The position numbers were made by a program, and so were the translations under genes. Shown piece after piece: positions 32,374 through 41,148 of a stretch of DNA of 64,000 bases. How positions within the stretch are numbered: the first letter of the stretch is position 1; each line of letters opens with the position of its first letter. This DNA comes from Litorisediminicola beolgyonensis (lineage in GTDB: Bacteria > Pseudomonadota > Alphaproteobacteria > Rhodobacterales > Rhodobacteraceae): NCBI RefSeq assembly GCF_042679605.1, contig NZ_JBHTMU010000008.1:62001-126000 (forward strand). The letters are read 5' to 3'. The notes under the pieces are model-generated. The model ran no database searches. It saw only the letters and a program-made list of their open reading frames with translations, and had not been told where the DNA came from.

Positions 32374-33648
32374 TCACGCCGCGATGAATTCATTCCACTT
32401 GCGGACCATGTACTGGTTCTCGTCCATGACCGCGTTCCAGCAGGCCACGGCGCCCATCCGGTCGTAGAAGGATCCGCCGTCGCGCACCTCGCCCGCTTCG
32501 GCGAGCTTGTCGCCGGTCGGCGAGGTGATGACGTCGGTGGCTTCCTTGCCCTCGAACCAGTAGCCCCACTCGTTCTCGGACATGAACTCCTTCGAGGTCT
32601 CCGGAACCGCCGAGTAATAGCCCTGGCGCATCAGGTAGCCGCCGACCCAGCCGGAGAGATACCAGTTGATGTATTCGTAGGCCGCATCGAGCTCCATGCC
32701 CGACAGCGAGTTCGACAGGCCGATGCCGCCGCCCCAGGAGCGGTAGCCTTCCTTCAGCGGCTGGTAGACGCAGGGGATGCCGCGGGATTTCACCGCGGTG
32801 ATCGCGGGCGACCACATCGACTGGATCACCACCTCGCCCGAGGCCATGAGGTTCACGCTCTCGTCGAAGGTCTTCCAGAAGGCGCGGAACTGGCCGTTCT
32901 GCTTGGCCTCGGTGAAGATCGCGATGGTCTTGTCGATCTCCTCGCGGGTCATGTTGCCCTTGTCGCCATACTGGACCTCGCCCATCGCCTCGCAGACCAT
33001 GGCCATGTCCATGATGCCAATCGAGGAGATGTCGAGGATCGACGCCTTGCCCTTGAACTCGGGGTTCAGAAGCTCGGTCCAGCTCTCGATCGGACGACCG
33101 ATCAGGTCGGGACGGATGCCCAGAGTGTCGGCGTTGTAGATCGTCGGGATGAGCGTCATCCAGTTGGTCTGCTCGTCGGCGAAGGTCGTGGCGCCCTGCT
33201 CGGGGACGAAGCCCACGGTATGCGGCGCGGTGCCCTGCGCGATCTCGCTCTCGGGCGTCAGCTTGCCCGATTTGAAGATGCCGACGATCTTGTCGTAGTT
33301 CTTGATCTTCGAGACATCCATCGCCTGGAGGTTGCCGGTCGGCCAGACCTTCTTGCAGATCCAGTATTCGATATCGGCGATGTCGAAGCTATCGGGCTGG
33401 GTGGCCGCGCGCTGGGTGACGCTGTCGGAATCGAGCGCGGTCATCTCGAGCGTGAAGCCAAGGTCTTCCTTCACCTTCTGCGCCACGTCGTTGAGGTTCG
33501 ACACGCCGGTGCCGAACTGGCGCAGGACGATGTCCTTCGTTTCCTGGCCCCAGACCATCGGGGCAGGCAGGGCGGAGGCCGCGAGCGCCGCACCCCCGGT
33601 CTTCAGCAGCGCACGCCGCGAATAGCGCACTTTCGAAATCGTGGTCAT
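32374..33648 (-). CDS. Periplasmic substrate-binding protein, spermidine/putrescine type
   Basis: The 424-residue protein has a Tat-type signal (SRRALLKTGGAALAASALPAP, split over residues 10-30) and a type-II binding-protein fold related to PotD/PotF: FGTGVSNLNDVAQKV, YNADTLGIRPD, SWGGGIGLS, YEYINWYLSGW. It feeds the two permeases downstream. Length is longer than PotD (about 350), as in many roseobacter polyamine-like transporters. The ligand is inferred, not shown. Confidence 0.87.
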   Translation of the reverse strand: MTTISKVRYSRRALLKTGGAALAASALPAPMVWGQETKDIVLRQFGTGVSNLNDVAQKVKEDLGFTLEMTALDSDSVTQRAATQPDSFDIADIEYWICKKVWPTGNLQAMDVSKIKNYDKIVGIFKSGKLTPESEIAQGTAPHTVGFVPEQGATTFADEQTNWMTLIPTIYNADTLGIRPDLIGRPIESWTELLNPEFKGKASILDISSIGIMDMAMVCEAMGEVQYGDKGNMTREEIDKTIAIFTEAKQNGQFRAFWKTFDESVNLMASGEVVIQSMWSPAITAVKSRGIPCVYQPLKEGYRSWGGGIGLSNSLSGMELDAAYEYINWYLSGWVGGYLMRQGYYSAVPETSKEFMSENEWGYWFEGKEATDVITSPTGDKLAEAGEVRDGGSFYDRMGAVACWNAVMDENQYMVRKWNEFIAA

Positions 33649-33700
33649 GAGTGACTCCCTGTTACGATCTTATGTACGTTTCTTGTTCTTGATGGCCGGA

Positions 33701-34684
33701 TCAGCCGCGCAGCGCATGCGCGTCCTGCCCGTCCCAGTCGAGGCCGACGGCCTCGCCGACATCCTTCGGAGCCCCGAAGAAATCCCTGTCCGTCAGGAGC
33801 GCGGTGACCTCCTGCTCGCCCGCCACCGCCGCGGTCAGCGACACATGGGTGCCCTGGTACTCGATGGCGGTGATCCGTCCGGCCAGCCGTGCGGCATCGG
33901 GCGTGGTGACGCGCAGCGCGTCCGAGCGGACCGCGATCGGTCCCTCGGGCAGCGCGATGACGTTATGCGCCCCGATGAAGCGCGCGACGAAGGCCGTGGC
34001 CGGGGCGTCGAACACCTCGCGCGTGGGGCCCGCCTGTTCGATGACGGCGTTGTTCATCACGACGATCTCGTCGGCGAGCGCCAGCGCCTCGTCCTGGCCG
34101 TGGGTGACGTGGATGAAGGTGATGCCCAGTTCGCGCTGCAGCTTGCGCAGCTCGGCCCGCATGCGGATGCGCAGGAACGGATCGAGCGCCGAGAGCGGCT
34201 CGTCCAGAAGCAGCACCTGCGGCTCGGTGATCAGCGCCCGCGCCAGCGCAACGCGCTGCTGCTGGCCGCCCGAAAGCTGCGCGGGCAGGCGTTCGGCGAA
34301 GCCCGTCATGTCGACGAGCTCCAGCATCTCGCCCGCGCGGGAGCGGCGCTTGGCGGCGTCCACGCCCTTCATGCGGAGGCTGAAGGCGACGTTCTCGATC
34401 ACGCTCAGATGCGGAAAGAGCGCGTAGCTCTGGAACATCATCGCGGTGCCGCGCTTTGCAGGAGGCATCGACGAGATATCGCGCCCGCCCAGGAGGATCG
34501 CGCCGTCCGACACCGCCTCGTGGCCCGCGAGCATCCTCAGCGTCGAGGATTTCCCGCAGCCCGACGGCCCCAGGAGGCAGGCATAGGTTCCGGCGTGAAA
34601 CAGGTGGTTGATCGCGTCGACGGCGACCGTGTCCCCGTAGCGCTTGGTCAGCGTGACCAGTTCGAGATCGAGTTCGGACCGCAT
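33701..34684 (-). CDS. ABC transporter ATP-binding protein, PotA-like
   Basis: The 327-residue ATPase has Walker A LGPSGCGKSST, the Q-loop MMFQSYALFPHLSV, signature LSGGQQQRVALARAL, Walker B VLLLDEPLSALD and the H-loop FIHVTHGQDEA. A TOBE-type regulatory domain (about 240-327) follows. It is the first gene of the leftward transporter operon ATPase - binding protein - permease - permease - racemase. It is divergent from the GntR regulator, with the palindrome at 34829 between them. Confidence 0.92.
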   Translation of the reverse strand: MRSELDLELVTLTKRYGDTVAVDAINHLFHAGTYACLLGPSGCGKSSTLRMLAGHEAVSDGAILLGGRDISSMPPAKRGTAMMFQSYALFPHLSVIENVAFSLRMKGVDAAKRRSRAGEMLELVDMTGFAERLPAQLSGGQQQRVALARALITEPQVLLLDEPLSALDPFLRIRMRAELRKLQRELGITFIHVTHGQDEALALADEIVVMNNAVIEQAGPTREVFDAPATAFVARFIGAHNVIALPEGPIAVRSDALRVTTPDAARLAGRITAIEYQGTHVSLTAAVAGEQEVTALLTDRDFFGAPKDVGEAVGLDWDGQDAHALRG

Positions 34685-34828
34685 GTCGCCTCCTGTCCGG
34701 CTGTCCTGACGAGACTGCCGCAGGGTCAGGACCCGAGCGAAGGGCTACCCGACATGGCGCGGTGTCCGACACGGTGTTTGCCTCAAAGCGAGGCGCAGAC
34801 TTCCGGGATTGTCGAAAATCTGTGCAAA

Positions 34829-34842
34829 GATCGTATACGATC
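34829..34842. promoter_or_regulatory. Palindromic operator candidate for the GntR regulator
   Basis: GATCGTATACGATC is a perfect 14-bp palindrome in the 248-bp divergent region between the transporter operon and the gntR gene. Its core TCGTATACGA fits the TNGT-N-ACNA pattern known for FadR/FCD-type GntR proteins. It lies about 145 bp upstream of the ATPase gene and 91 bp upstream of the proposed gntR start, so one protein could control both directions. Confidence 0.55.
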
Positions 34843-34932
34843 CTGACGACAATACCACTGCTCTCTTGCGACAAAGCGGCGGACAGGCGAGTTTCGGCGG
34901 TGTCCCTTACTGCCTGTCAGGAATCGTTTCCG

Positions 34933-35628
34933 GTGCTTTCCATCGACCAGACCTCGCCCGAGCGCGCCTCTGCCGACACGATCTCGGAGCGTCTGACCGA
35001 GGCGATCCACGAACACCGCATCCTGCCCGGCGCGAAACTGTCGGAGGACGAGGTCGGCGAGATCTTCAGCGTCGGGCGCACGGTCGTCCGGCAGGCGCTC
35101 CGGGCGCTCGCGCATGACGGGCTGGTGCAGATCGAGCGCAATCGCGGTGCCTTCGTCGCCAATCCGTCGGTCCGCGAGGCGCGCGAGGTGTTCGAAGCGC
35201 GCGCTCTTCTCGAGCCGCGCACCGCCCGCGCGGCGGCGGAGCGGACCACGCCCGAGGCGCTCAAGCTTCTCGAGCGCCATATGGAGGAAGAGCACGCCGC
35301 GATGGCCGCTGGCGAACCGGGCCGCGCGCTCAAGCTCTCGGGGCAGTTCCATATCGAGATCGCGCGGATCGCCGACCAGGCCACGATCGAAGCGTTCATC
35401 CGCCAGCTCGTCTCGCGCTCGTCGCTGGTGATCGCGCTCTATTGGCGCCGCCGCAACGCGATGTGCGAGAGCCACGCCCACCACGCCCTTCTGCAAGCTT
35501 TCCGCGACAAGGACGGAACCGCGGCCGAAGAGCTCATGACCAGCCATCTCGTCGATCTCGTCTCGCAGCTCGACCTTGTCGAGACCCGCAAGACAGGTGG
35601 ATCGCTCCGCGCGGCGCTCTCGCTGTGA
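34933..35628 (+). CDS. GntR-family transcriptional regulator (FCD domain)
   Basis: The protein has an N-terminal winged helix (ISERLTEAIHEHRILPGAKL, then VGRTVVRQALRALAHDGLV) and a C-terminal all-helical FCD ligand-binding domain. The FCD part shows FEARALLEPRTARAAAER, then FHIEIARIA and HHALLQAFRDKD with metal/ligand-binding His residues. I propose GTG 34933 (AGGA eight to ten bases upstream), giving 231 residues; GTG 34900 and ATG 34762 are in frame too. It probably represses the divergent transporter operon until its ligand appears. Its stop overlaps the GTG of the GNAT gene. Confidence 0.85.
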   Translation: MLSIDQTSPERASADTISERLTEAIHEHRILPGAKLSEDEVGEIFSVGRTVVRQALRALAHDGLVQIERNRGAFVANPSVREAREVFEARALLEPRTARAAAERTTPEALKLLERHMEEEHAAMAAGEPGRALKLSGQFHIEIARIADQATIEAFIRQLVSRSSLVIALYWRRRNAMCESHAHHALLQAFRDKDGTAAEELMTSHLVDLVSQLDLVETRKTGGSLRAALSL

Positions 35629-36449
35629 TCTCGTATCGCCAGATGGAGGCGCGCGATCTGGCGCGGGTCCTCGACTGGGCGGCAGAGGAAGGCTGGAATC
35701 CGGGCCACGGAGATGCCGCCGCCTTCCATGCCGCGGACCCGGGCGGCTTCTTCCTCGCCGAAGAGGATGGAGCGCCCGTCGCGGCGATTTCGGTGGTCAA
35801 CCACGGTGCGGATTTCGCCTTTCTCGGTCTCTATCTCTGCCGCCCGTCGCATCGCGGCCTGGGCATCGGCTTCGATCTCTGGACGCATGCGCTGGCGCGG
35901 GCGGGCGGGCGGACCGTGGGTCTCGACGGCGTGCCCGCGCAGCAGGAGAACTATGCCCGCTCCGGCTTCGTGCTGGCAGGCGGGACCGCGCGCTCTGGCG
36001 GGCAGGTTCAGGGCGCGGTGCATGAGGCCGTGCGCAGCGCACGGCCCGCCGAGCTTCCCGCCTTTGTGGCCGCCGAAGGCATGGCCTCAGGCGTGGTGAA
36101 GCCGGACTATCTCGGCCGATGGCTCAGGGGCGACGACACCCGCGTTACGCTTGTGGCCGAAGCGCCCCTGGGGTTCGGCTTCGCCACCGTGCGCCAGTGC
36201 CGGGAGGGCGCGAAGATCGGGCCGCTGCTTGCGGAGACGGTCGAGACGGCCGAGGCCCTGATCCGCCACGCCGCGACGCTCTACCCGGGTCCGGTCTTCC
36301 TCGACGTGCCGGAACGCTCCGCGCCGCTCGCCGAGCTCTGCGGGCGGCTTGGCTTGGCCGAGGGCTTCCGCACGGCGCGCATGTATCGCGGCAGACCGGT
36401 GATCCAGACCGCCGACATCTTCGCGGTCACCAGCCTCGAGCTCGGCTGA
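35625..36449 (+). CDS. GNAT-family N-acetyltransferase (two-domain)
   Basis: The 274-residue protein starts with GTG 35625 (GTGA overlap with gntR). The first half (1-130) is a GNAT domain with the acetyl-CoA loop RPSHRGLGIGFDLW. The second half has a weaker GNAT-like fold (YLGRWLRGDDTRVTLVAE, LAETVETAEALIRHAA, CGRLGLAEGFRTARMYRG), as in proteins with two tandem GNAT domains. Its coupling to the regulator and closeness to transporter and agmatinase genes suggest acetylation of an amine; that is inference. Confidence 0.83.
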   Translation: MISYRQMEARDLARVLDWAAEEGWNPGHGDAAAFHAADPGGFFLAEEDGAPVAAISVVNHGADFAFLGLYLCRPSHRGLGIGFDLWTHALARAGGRTVGLDGVPAQQENYARSGFVLAGGTARSGGQVQGAVHEAVRSARPAELPAFVAAEGMASGVVKPDYLGRWLRGDDTRVTLVAEAPLGFGFATVRQCREGAKIGPLLAETVETAEALIRHAATLYPGPVFLDVPERSAPLAELCGRLGLAEGFRTARMYRGRPVIQTADIFAVTSLELG

Positions 36450-36463
36450 TCACCGCGCCCTCG

Positions 36464-36482
36464 CGCCTCCGGGGTGGAGGCG
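36464..36482 (+). terminator. Short hairpin after the GNAT gene
   Basis: CGCCTCC (36464-36470) pairs with GGAGGCG (36476-36482) around a 5-nt loop, 15 bases past the GNAT stop. There is no T-tract, so it may be a weak terminator or an RNA-stability hairpin in front of the agmatinase-family gene. Confidence 0.35.
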
Positions 36483-36596
36483 TCGCGACCAGCGAAGAGC
36501 CAGGACGATTGGCCAATCTCCGCCTGCGCCCTAAGCCTTGATCCTATCACCCCGGACCCAACGGCGCTGACGCGCACCCCGCCCAACGGAGAGATC

Positions 36597-37538
36597 ATGA
36601 CGGACCTCAACCAGCCGCTCGGCGGCAACGACATGCCGCGCTTCGGAGGCCCCGCCACGATGATGCGCCTGCCCGCGGCAGAGACCGCCAAAGGTCTCGA
36701 CGCCTGCTTCGTCGGCATCCCGATGGATATCGGCACCTCGAATCGCCCCGGCACGCGGCTCGGCCCCCGACAGATCCGCGACGAGAGCCGGATGCTCCGG
36801 CCCTACAATATGGCCACCGGCGCGGCGCCCTTCGACAGCCTGCAGGTGGCCGATATCGGCGATGTGCCGATCAACACCTTCGATCTGAAGAAATCCGTCG
36901 AAATCATCGCCGAGCACTACCGCGACATCCTGGGCCACGGTGCGGTGCCCCTGACGCTCGGAGGCGACCACACCCTGACCTGGCCGATCCTCCGCGCGAT
37001 CAAGGAGCGGCACGGACCCGTGGCGCTCGTCCATGTCGATGCCCATGCCGATGTGAACGAGGCGATGTTCGGCGAGACCGTCGCCCATGGCTGCCCCTTC
37101 CGCCGCGCCTGGGAGGAGAACCTTCTCCAGAACGACAAGGTCTTCCAGATCGGCCTCCGGGGCACGGGCTACGCCGCGGACGATTTCGACTGGGGCCGCG
37201 CGCAGGGCTGGCGCGTGATCCAGGCCGAGGAGTGCTGGTATCGCTCGCTTGCGCCGTTGATGGAGGAGGTGCGCGCCACGGTGAGAGACGCGCCGGTCTA
37301 TCTCAGCTTCGACATCGACAGCCTCGACCCGGCCTTCGCCCCCGGCACCGGCACGGTCGAGCCCGGCGGGCTGACCACATGGCAGGCGCTCGAGATCGTG
37401 CGGGGACTGTCCGGGCTGAACCTCGTGGGCGCCGACCTCGTGGAGGTTTCCCCGCCCTACGACCCCTCGGGCAACACCGCGCTGATCGGCGCGAACCTGC
37501 TCTACGAGATGCTCTGCCTGCTGCCGTCTCGGCCGTGA
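36597..37538 (+). CDS. speB: Agmatinase-family ureohydrolase
   Basis: The 313-residue protein has the binuclear manganese motifs of ureohydrolases: GGDHTLTWP, HVDAHADVNE and SFDIDSLDP, with EVSPPYDPSG near the C terminus. It hydrolyses agmatine or a related guanidino compound (for example guanidinobutyrate) to the amine and urea. GAGAGATC precedes ATG 36597. Next to a putrescine-type transporter and a GNAT protein, it fits a guanidino/polyamine catabolic unit. SpeB versus guanidinobutyrase cannot be decided here. Confidence 0.85.
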   Translation: MTDLNQPLGGNDMPRFGGPATMMRLPAAETAKGLDACFVGIPMDIGTSNRPGTRLGPRQIRDESRMLRPYNMATGAAPFDSLQVADIGDVPINTFDLKKSVEIIAEHYRDILGHGAVPLTLGGDHTLTWPILRAIKERHGPVALVHVDAHADVNEAMFGETVAHGCPFRRAWEENLLQNDKVFQIGLRGTGYAADDFDWGRAQGWRVIQAEECWYRSLAPLMEEVRATVRDAPVYLSFDIDSLDPAFAPGTGTVEPGGLTTWQALEIVRGLSGLNLVGADLVEVSPPYDPSGNTALIGANLLYEMLCLLPSRP

Positions 37539-37878
37539 AACACAAGGCGGTCGCCGGGGGAAGCGTTACGATAACGGCGATGCGAGCACCGATCCGCGCG
37601 GGAAAGGATTTGGACCTGTCGCTTGTCGCCAGCCTCTTGGAGGACGGACGGATCTTCGTGTCGTTCTGGACCGAGCTGTCCGAGTGAACGCCCGTCGAGG
37701 GTCACAGGACCTGCATCCGCTGACAGAGAAACCGCACCGAACCATCCGCCAATGCGCAAGCGTCGAACCCGTGTGGGTGAGGGGCTGAGCCGGATCAACT
37801 GAGCCCGGCGTGACCGCTGGGTCCGGGTCGTGCTTCTCCGAAGCGCGGGCCCGCGGCGTCGCAAGCCCGCGCCGAGGA
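37539..37878. other. 340-bp gap with no convincing gene
   Basis: A 35-codon frame from ATG 37579 to 37687 has no ribosome site and no recognisable family. Near the right edge GCGCGGGC (37843-37850) can pair with GCCCGCGC (37865-37872) over a 14-nt loop, which could end the leftward hydrolase transcript (stop at 37879), but there is no T-tract. Nothing else stands out. Confidence 0.5.
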
Positions 37879-39111
37879 TCACTGGGTCAGTTTCGCGGTG
37901 ATCTGGGCGAAGAGCTCTTCGTTTTCCTCATCGCGGCCGACCGGCTCCTGCGTGTAGCTGATCTTGACGATGACGATGTTGTTTGTCGGATCGACGCGGA
38001 TGAACTGGTGGTGCAGCCCGAGCGCCATGAAGACGTCGCTGCCGGCATCGGTCCACCACTGGTACTGGTAGCCCATCGGCGCGCCGGGGGCGAAGGGCTC
38101 GTAGCCCTCGTCGGCGACGGTGGCTTCGCGCACCCACTCCTCGGGCACGACCTGCTGGCCGTTGGCCTTGCCGCCCTGCAGGAACATCTGCCCGAACCGC
38201 GCATGATCGCGCGCCGTCGAGGCGAGGCCCGCCCCGTAGAACTCGCGACCCACATCGTCGGGGCCGTCCATGATCCAGTAGGCGTCATATTCCGCGCCCA
38301 TCGGCGCCCAGAGCTTCTCGCTCATATACTCGGCGCCGGTCCGGCCGGTCACGCGCTCGACGATGCAGCCGAGCACGCTGGTGTCGAGCGTGGCATAGTT
38401 GAAGACCGCATCGGGCGCGTTCGGGCCCGGCTCGCTCTCGGTCGCGGCGTAGTCGCACCAGCGGTACCGATAGGCGACGAGAGAGTTGTCGTGCACCTGC
38501 GTCAGCTGCGTCTCGCTGCCGAACTCGTAGCGCTCTTCCCAGGCCACACCGGAGCGCATCCTCAGCACGTCGCGGACCGTCGGGCCGTCATAGCCGGTGC
38601 CCTCCATCTCGGGCAGGTATTTCGTCACCTTGTCGTCGAGACTGTCGATCAGGCCGTCGTTCAACGCGAGGCCAATCAGCGTCGAGGTATAGGACTTCGC
38701 CACCGAGAAGGTCAGGAAGCGCGTGTCCGGGCCGCTGCCGTTGCGGTAGGTCTCGTAAACGATGGCCCCATCCTTGAGCACCACGAGCGCGTTTGTGCGG
38801 GTGCGCTCGAGCGCCCCTTCCAGATCGGTCGTCTCGCCGAGGATGGTGTAGTCGCCCTCCAGCGACATCGGCGCTTCGGGCAGATCCCAGGCGCTGTCCC
38901 CTGCTGCGACGCTGCGCGTGGCGAACATCTGGTCCATGTGCTGGAAGGTCAGGTAGTTGAGCGACGGCATGAACATGCTCGCCCGCGCGTCGATCATGGT
39001 GGGCGTCAGCCAGCGGTCGGGATCATTGGACTGCGCTAGCGCGGCGCTGCCAAATCCGGTGACAGTGACCGCTGCGGTCAGGGCCGCCGCGACGATATTC
39101 AGGGATCTCAT
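37879..39111 (-). CDS. Serine hydrolase, beta-lactamase class C / esterase family
   Basis: The 410-residue exported protein has a signal peptide (ends about SAALAQ) and the penicillin-binding-like Ser-x-x-Lys motif in FSVAKSYTS. The second motif position holds FNYATLD (Tyr-Ala-Thr). Family motifs DGPTVRDVLRMRSGV and GAGLASTARDHARFGQ are present. Such proteins are usually esterases or peptidases, not true antibiotic beta-lactamases. ATG 39111 has GAGGAGAG upstream. It stands alone, divergent from the TetR gene. Confidence 0.85.
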   Translation of the reverse strand: MRSLNIVAAALTAAVTVTGFGSAALAQSNDPDRWLTPTMIDARASMFMPSLNYLTFQHMDQMFATRSVAAGDSAWDLPEAPMSLEGDYTILGETTDLEGALERTRTNALVVLKDGAIVYETYRNGSGPDTRFLTFSVAKSYTSTLIGLALNDGLIDSLDDKVTKYLPEMEGTGYDGPTVRDVLRMRSGVAWEERYEFGSETQLTQVHDNSLVAYRYRWCDYAATESEPGPNAPDAVFNYATLDTSVLGCIVERVTGRTGAEYMSEKLWAPMGAEYDAYWIMDGPDDVGREFYGAGLASTARDHARFGQMFLQGGKANGQQVVPEEWVREATVADEGYEPFAPGAPMGYQYQWWTDAGSDVFMALGLHHQFIRVDPTNNIVIVKISYTQEPVGRDEENEELFAQITAKLTQ

Positions 39112-39313
39112 AGAACTCTCCTCTCTTGCAAAGCCAAGGATCGCCCCCACCCCGGGCGGTTGCCCGCCATCGGTGGAAATCGGCTGCAGGTCCGCTTAGG
39201 GTCAGGATCGTGGCCGCGCGCGCCTGGAACCGCCGCGGGCCGCGAAAGTGCGGAATGCAGGGAAAATGGGAACAAGCCTCTCCTCTCGGGTCCGTGGCCC
39301 TCATTGCTATTGG

Positions 39314-39327
39314 CTAAAAACTTTTAG
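39314..39327. promoter_or_regulatory. AT-rich palindrome upstream of the TetR gene
   Basis: CTAAAA (39314-39319) and TTTTAG (39322-39327) form an inverted repeat about 32 bp before the TetR-family start, inside an unusually AT-rich stretch for this genome (39300-39360). A TetR autoregulatory operator or promoter is the plausible reading. Confidence 0.4.
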
Positions 39328-39358
39328 TCAAATAAAATAATTTATGGAATAAAAACTC

Positions 39359-40081
39359 ATGGAGAAATCGTCCCGCCGATCCGACCCGTCGCAGGGCGCA
39401 CAGCCCGATGGCGCAGAGCCTCCGGCAGAGGGCCTGCGGTCGCGCAAGAAGGCCAAGCGCCGCGACGACATCCTGATGCAGGCGCGGTCGCTCTTCGCCG
39501 AGACAGGCGTGGACGCGGTCACCATGTCCGAGATCGCCCAGGCCGCGGGCGTGTCGACGCCCACGGTGTTCAACTATTTCGGCAACAAGGACGGCATCCT
39601 GATCGCGCTGATCACCGAGGGCACGCAGAAGGCGCGCGAGAACAGCAAGGTGCTGGAGCCCCGCACCGATGTGGACTTCCTGACGACGCTGATGACGGTG
39701 TTCCTTGATGTCTCGTCCGAAACTCTGGCGATCGCGCGCAAGCGGATCTGGCGCTATGCGCAGGCGGCGACGATCCGGCATCCCGATACCGATATCGCGC
39801 GGTCCCTCGAAGAGATCGATGCGGCGCTCCTGCAGATCGTCGAGCGCATCCTGTCGCGCTACGAACTGACACTGCACGACGGATCACGCGGCGATCCGCG
39901 CGTGGTCGCGCATCTCTTTCTCGATGTCTGGATGACCACCTTCCATGCCTTCGTGCGCGCCGAGGACATGACGCTCGAGACCCACGAAAAGCAGCTGCAC
40001 GCGCGCTTCGCCCCGCTCTGCCGGATGATCTTTGCGCCAGCCTTCCTGGCCCGCCCGACCCTTGCCGAAGATCGGGCCTAG
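39359..40081 (+). CDS. TetR-family transcriptional regulator
   Basis: The 240-residue protein has a 30-residue polar leader, then the TetR helix-turn-helix (RRDDILMQARSLFAETG, VTMSEIAQAAGVSTPTVFNYF, NKDGILIALI) and a helical ligand domain. It lies between a hydrolase gene (divergent) and the split activator gene (convergent, sharing the CTAG stop at 40078-40081). Ligand and targets are unknown; the AT-rich palindrome just upstream may be its own operator. Confidence 0.88.
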   Translation: MEKSSRRSDPSQGAQPDGAEPPAEGLRSRKKAKRRDDILMQARSLFAETGVDAVTMSEIAQAAGVSTPTVFNYFGNKDGILIALITEGTQKARENSKVLEPRTDVDFLTTLMTVFLDVSSETLAIARKRIWRYAQAATIRHPDTDIARSLEEIDAALLQIVERILSRYELTLHDGSRGDPRVVAHLFLDVWMTTFHAFVRAEDMTLETHEKQLHARFAPLCRMIFAPAFLARPTLAEDRA

Positions 40082-41139
40082 CTGCCGCGGGGCGCCTTGC
40101 CCGAAGGGCCCGGCTTCAGGTTGAACTTCTTGATGCGGTAATCGACCTTCGCGCGGCTGACCCGAAGCTTGCGCGCGGCTTCGGACACGTTCCAGCCGAC
40201 CTCGGTGAGCGTCGTCCGCAAGAGCTCCAGTTCCAGCGATTCCATCATGCTCTGACCCGGCTCCTCCGGCGGCGACACGGCGCCGCCCGCGTGGAACTTG
40301 GCGGTCTTGGCGATTTCGGGGAGCGTTTCGAGCGCCGAGAACATGTGGTTGATCTCGATGAAGGCGCCGGGTTCGGCATAGATCATGCCGCGCCGCAGGA
40401 GGTTGGACAATTCGCGCACATTGCCCGGGTAGTCGTAGCGCAGGAGCGCATCGAAGCCCGCGCCCGACAGCCCCGCAACCGTCCGGCGCAGGCGTTTGCG
40501 ATGCACGGCCAGGAAATGCGAGACGAGCAACGGAATGTCGTCGCGCCGGTCGCGCAGCGCCGGGATCTCGATCGGCAGGACCGACAGGAGCGTGTGGAGA
40601 TCCGAGCGGAACGCGCCCTTGCGGATCGCCTCGACCGGCGAGACGCCGAGCGCAGAGATGATCCGCGTCTCGCGCAGGCGCCTGTCATCCTCGGTGATCA
40701 GCGAGGCCAGTCGCGCCTGGTGCCCCTCGCTCAACGAAAGGAGCGCGTTCAGAAACAGCGTCCCGCCCTTGGCCTGGGCCAGGAGACCCTCCTCGCCCAG
40801 AAGCTCGTCCTCCTCGGACCCCGCCGAGCCGGGACTCAGCGCCGCGCAGTTGACCGCGACGAAGGGCCCCTCGGGCGTTGCGCCCAGCATGTGGAGATGG
40901 CGCGCGAAGAAGGCCTTGCCGGTGCCGGACTCGCCCAGAAGCATCACCGGTTCAGAGAACGGCGCTGCTTTTTCCAGAAGCCGCTTGGTGCGCTGGATGG
41001 CGGGGGAGGTTCCGATGATCACGTCGTCCTGCACCGACGTGTCCGCGGGCGCGATATCGGGCATGGCGGTCGCGGGGTTCCAGGGCGTGCCGCGCTTGGC
41101 CGCCGTGGCGGTCAGGCCGAAGATCTCCAGCTCCGGCAC
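40078..41139 (-). CDS. AAA+ and Fis-HTH half of a split DmpR/XylR-like activator, lacking GAFTGA
   Basis: This 353-residue segment is the effector half of an NtrC-family activator. It has Walker A LGESGTGKAFFARHLH, sensor and arginine-finger region IPALRDRRDDIPLL, DYPGNVRELSNLLRRG and a C-terminal Fis helix-turn-helix (GWNVSEAARKLRVSRAKVDY). The stretch between VNCAAL and GGTLF is too short and has no GAFTGA loop, the sigma-54 contact. Walker B reads LFLNAL where DE is expected. It is in the same frame as the sensor segment upstream, separated by TGA 41149-41151. A GTG at 41139 follows a run of seven G, so separate translation is possible. Confidence 0.8.
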   Translation of the reverse strand: MPELEIFGLTATAAKRGTPWNPATAMPDIAPADTSVQDDVIIGTSPAIQRTKRLLEKAAPFSEPVMLLGESGTGKAFFARHLHMLGATPEGPFVAVNCAALSPGSAGSEEDELLGEEGLLAQAKGGTLFLNALLSLSEGHQARLASLITEDDRRLRETRIISALGVSPVEAIRKGAFRSDLHTLLSVLPIEIPALRDRRDDIPLLVSHFLAVHRKRLRRTVAGLSGAGFDALLRYDYPGNVRELSNLLRRGMIYAEPGAFIEINHMFSALETLPEIAKTAKFHAGGAVSPPEEPGQSMMESLELELLRTTLTEVGWNVSEAARKLRVSRAKVDYRIKKFNLKPGPSGKAPRGS

Positions 41140-41148
41140 GTCATCACG

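Noticed and set aside
37579..37687. 35-codon gene after the agmatinase-family gene
   Set aside because: No ribosome site, no recognisable similarity and no independent support.
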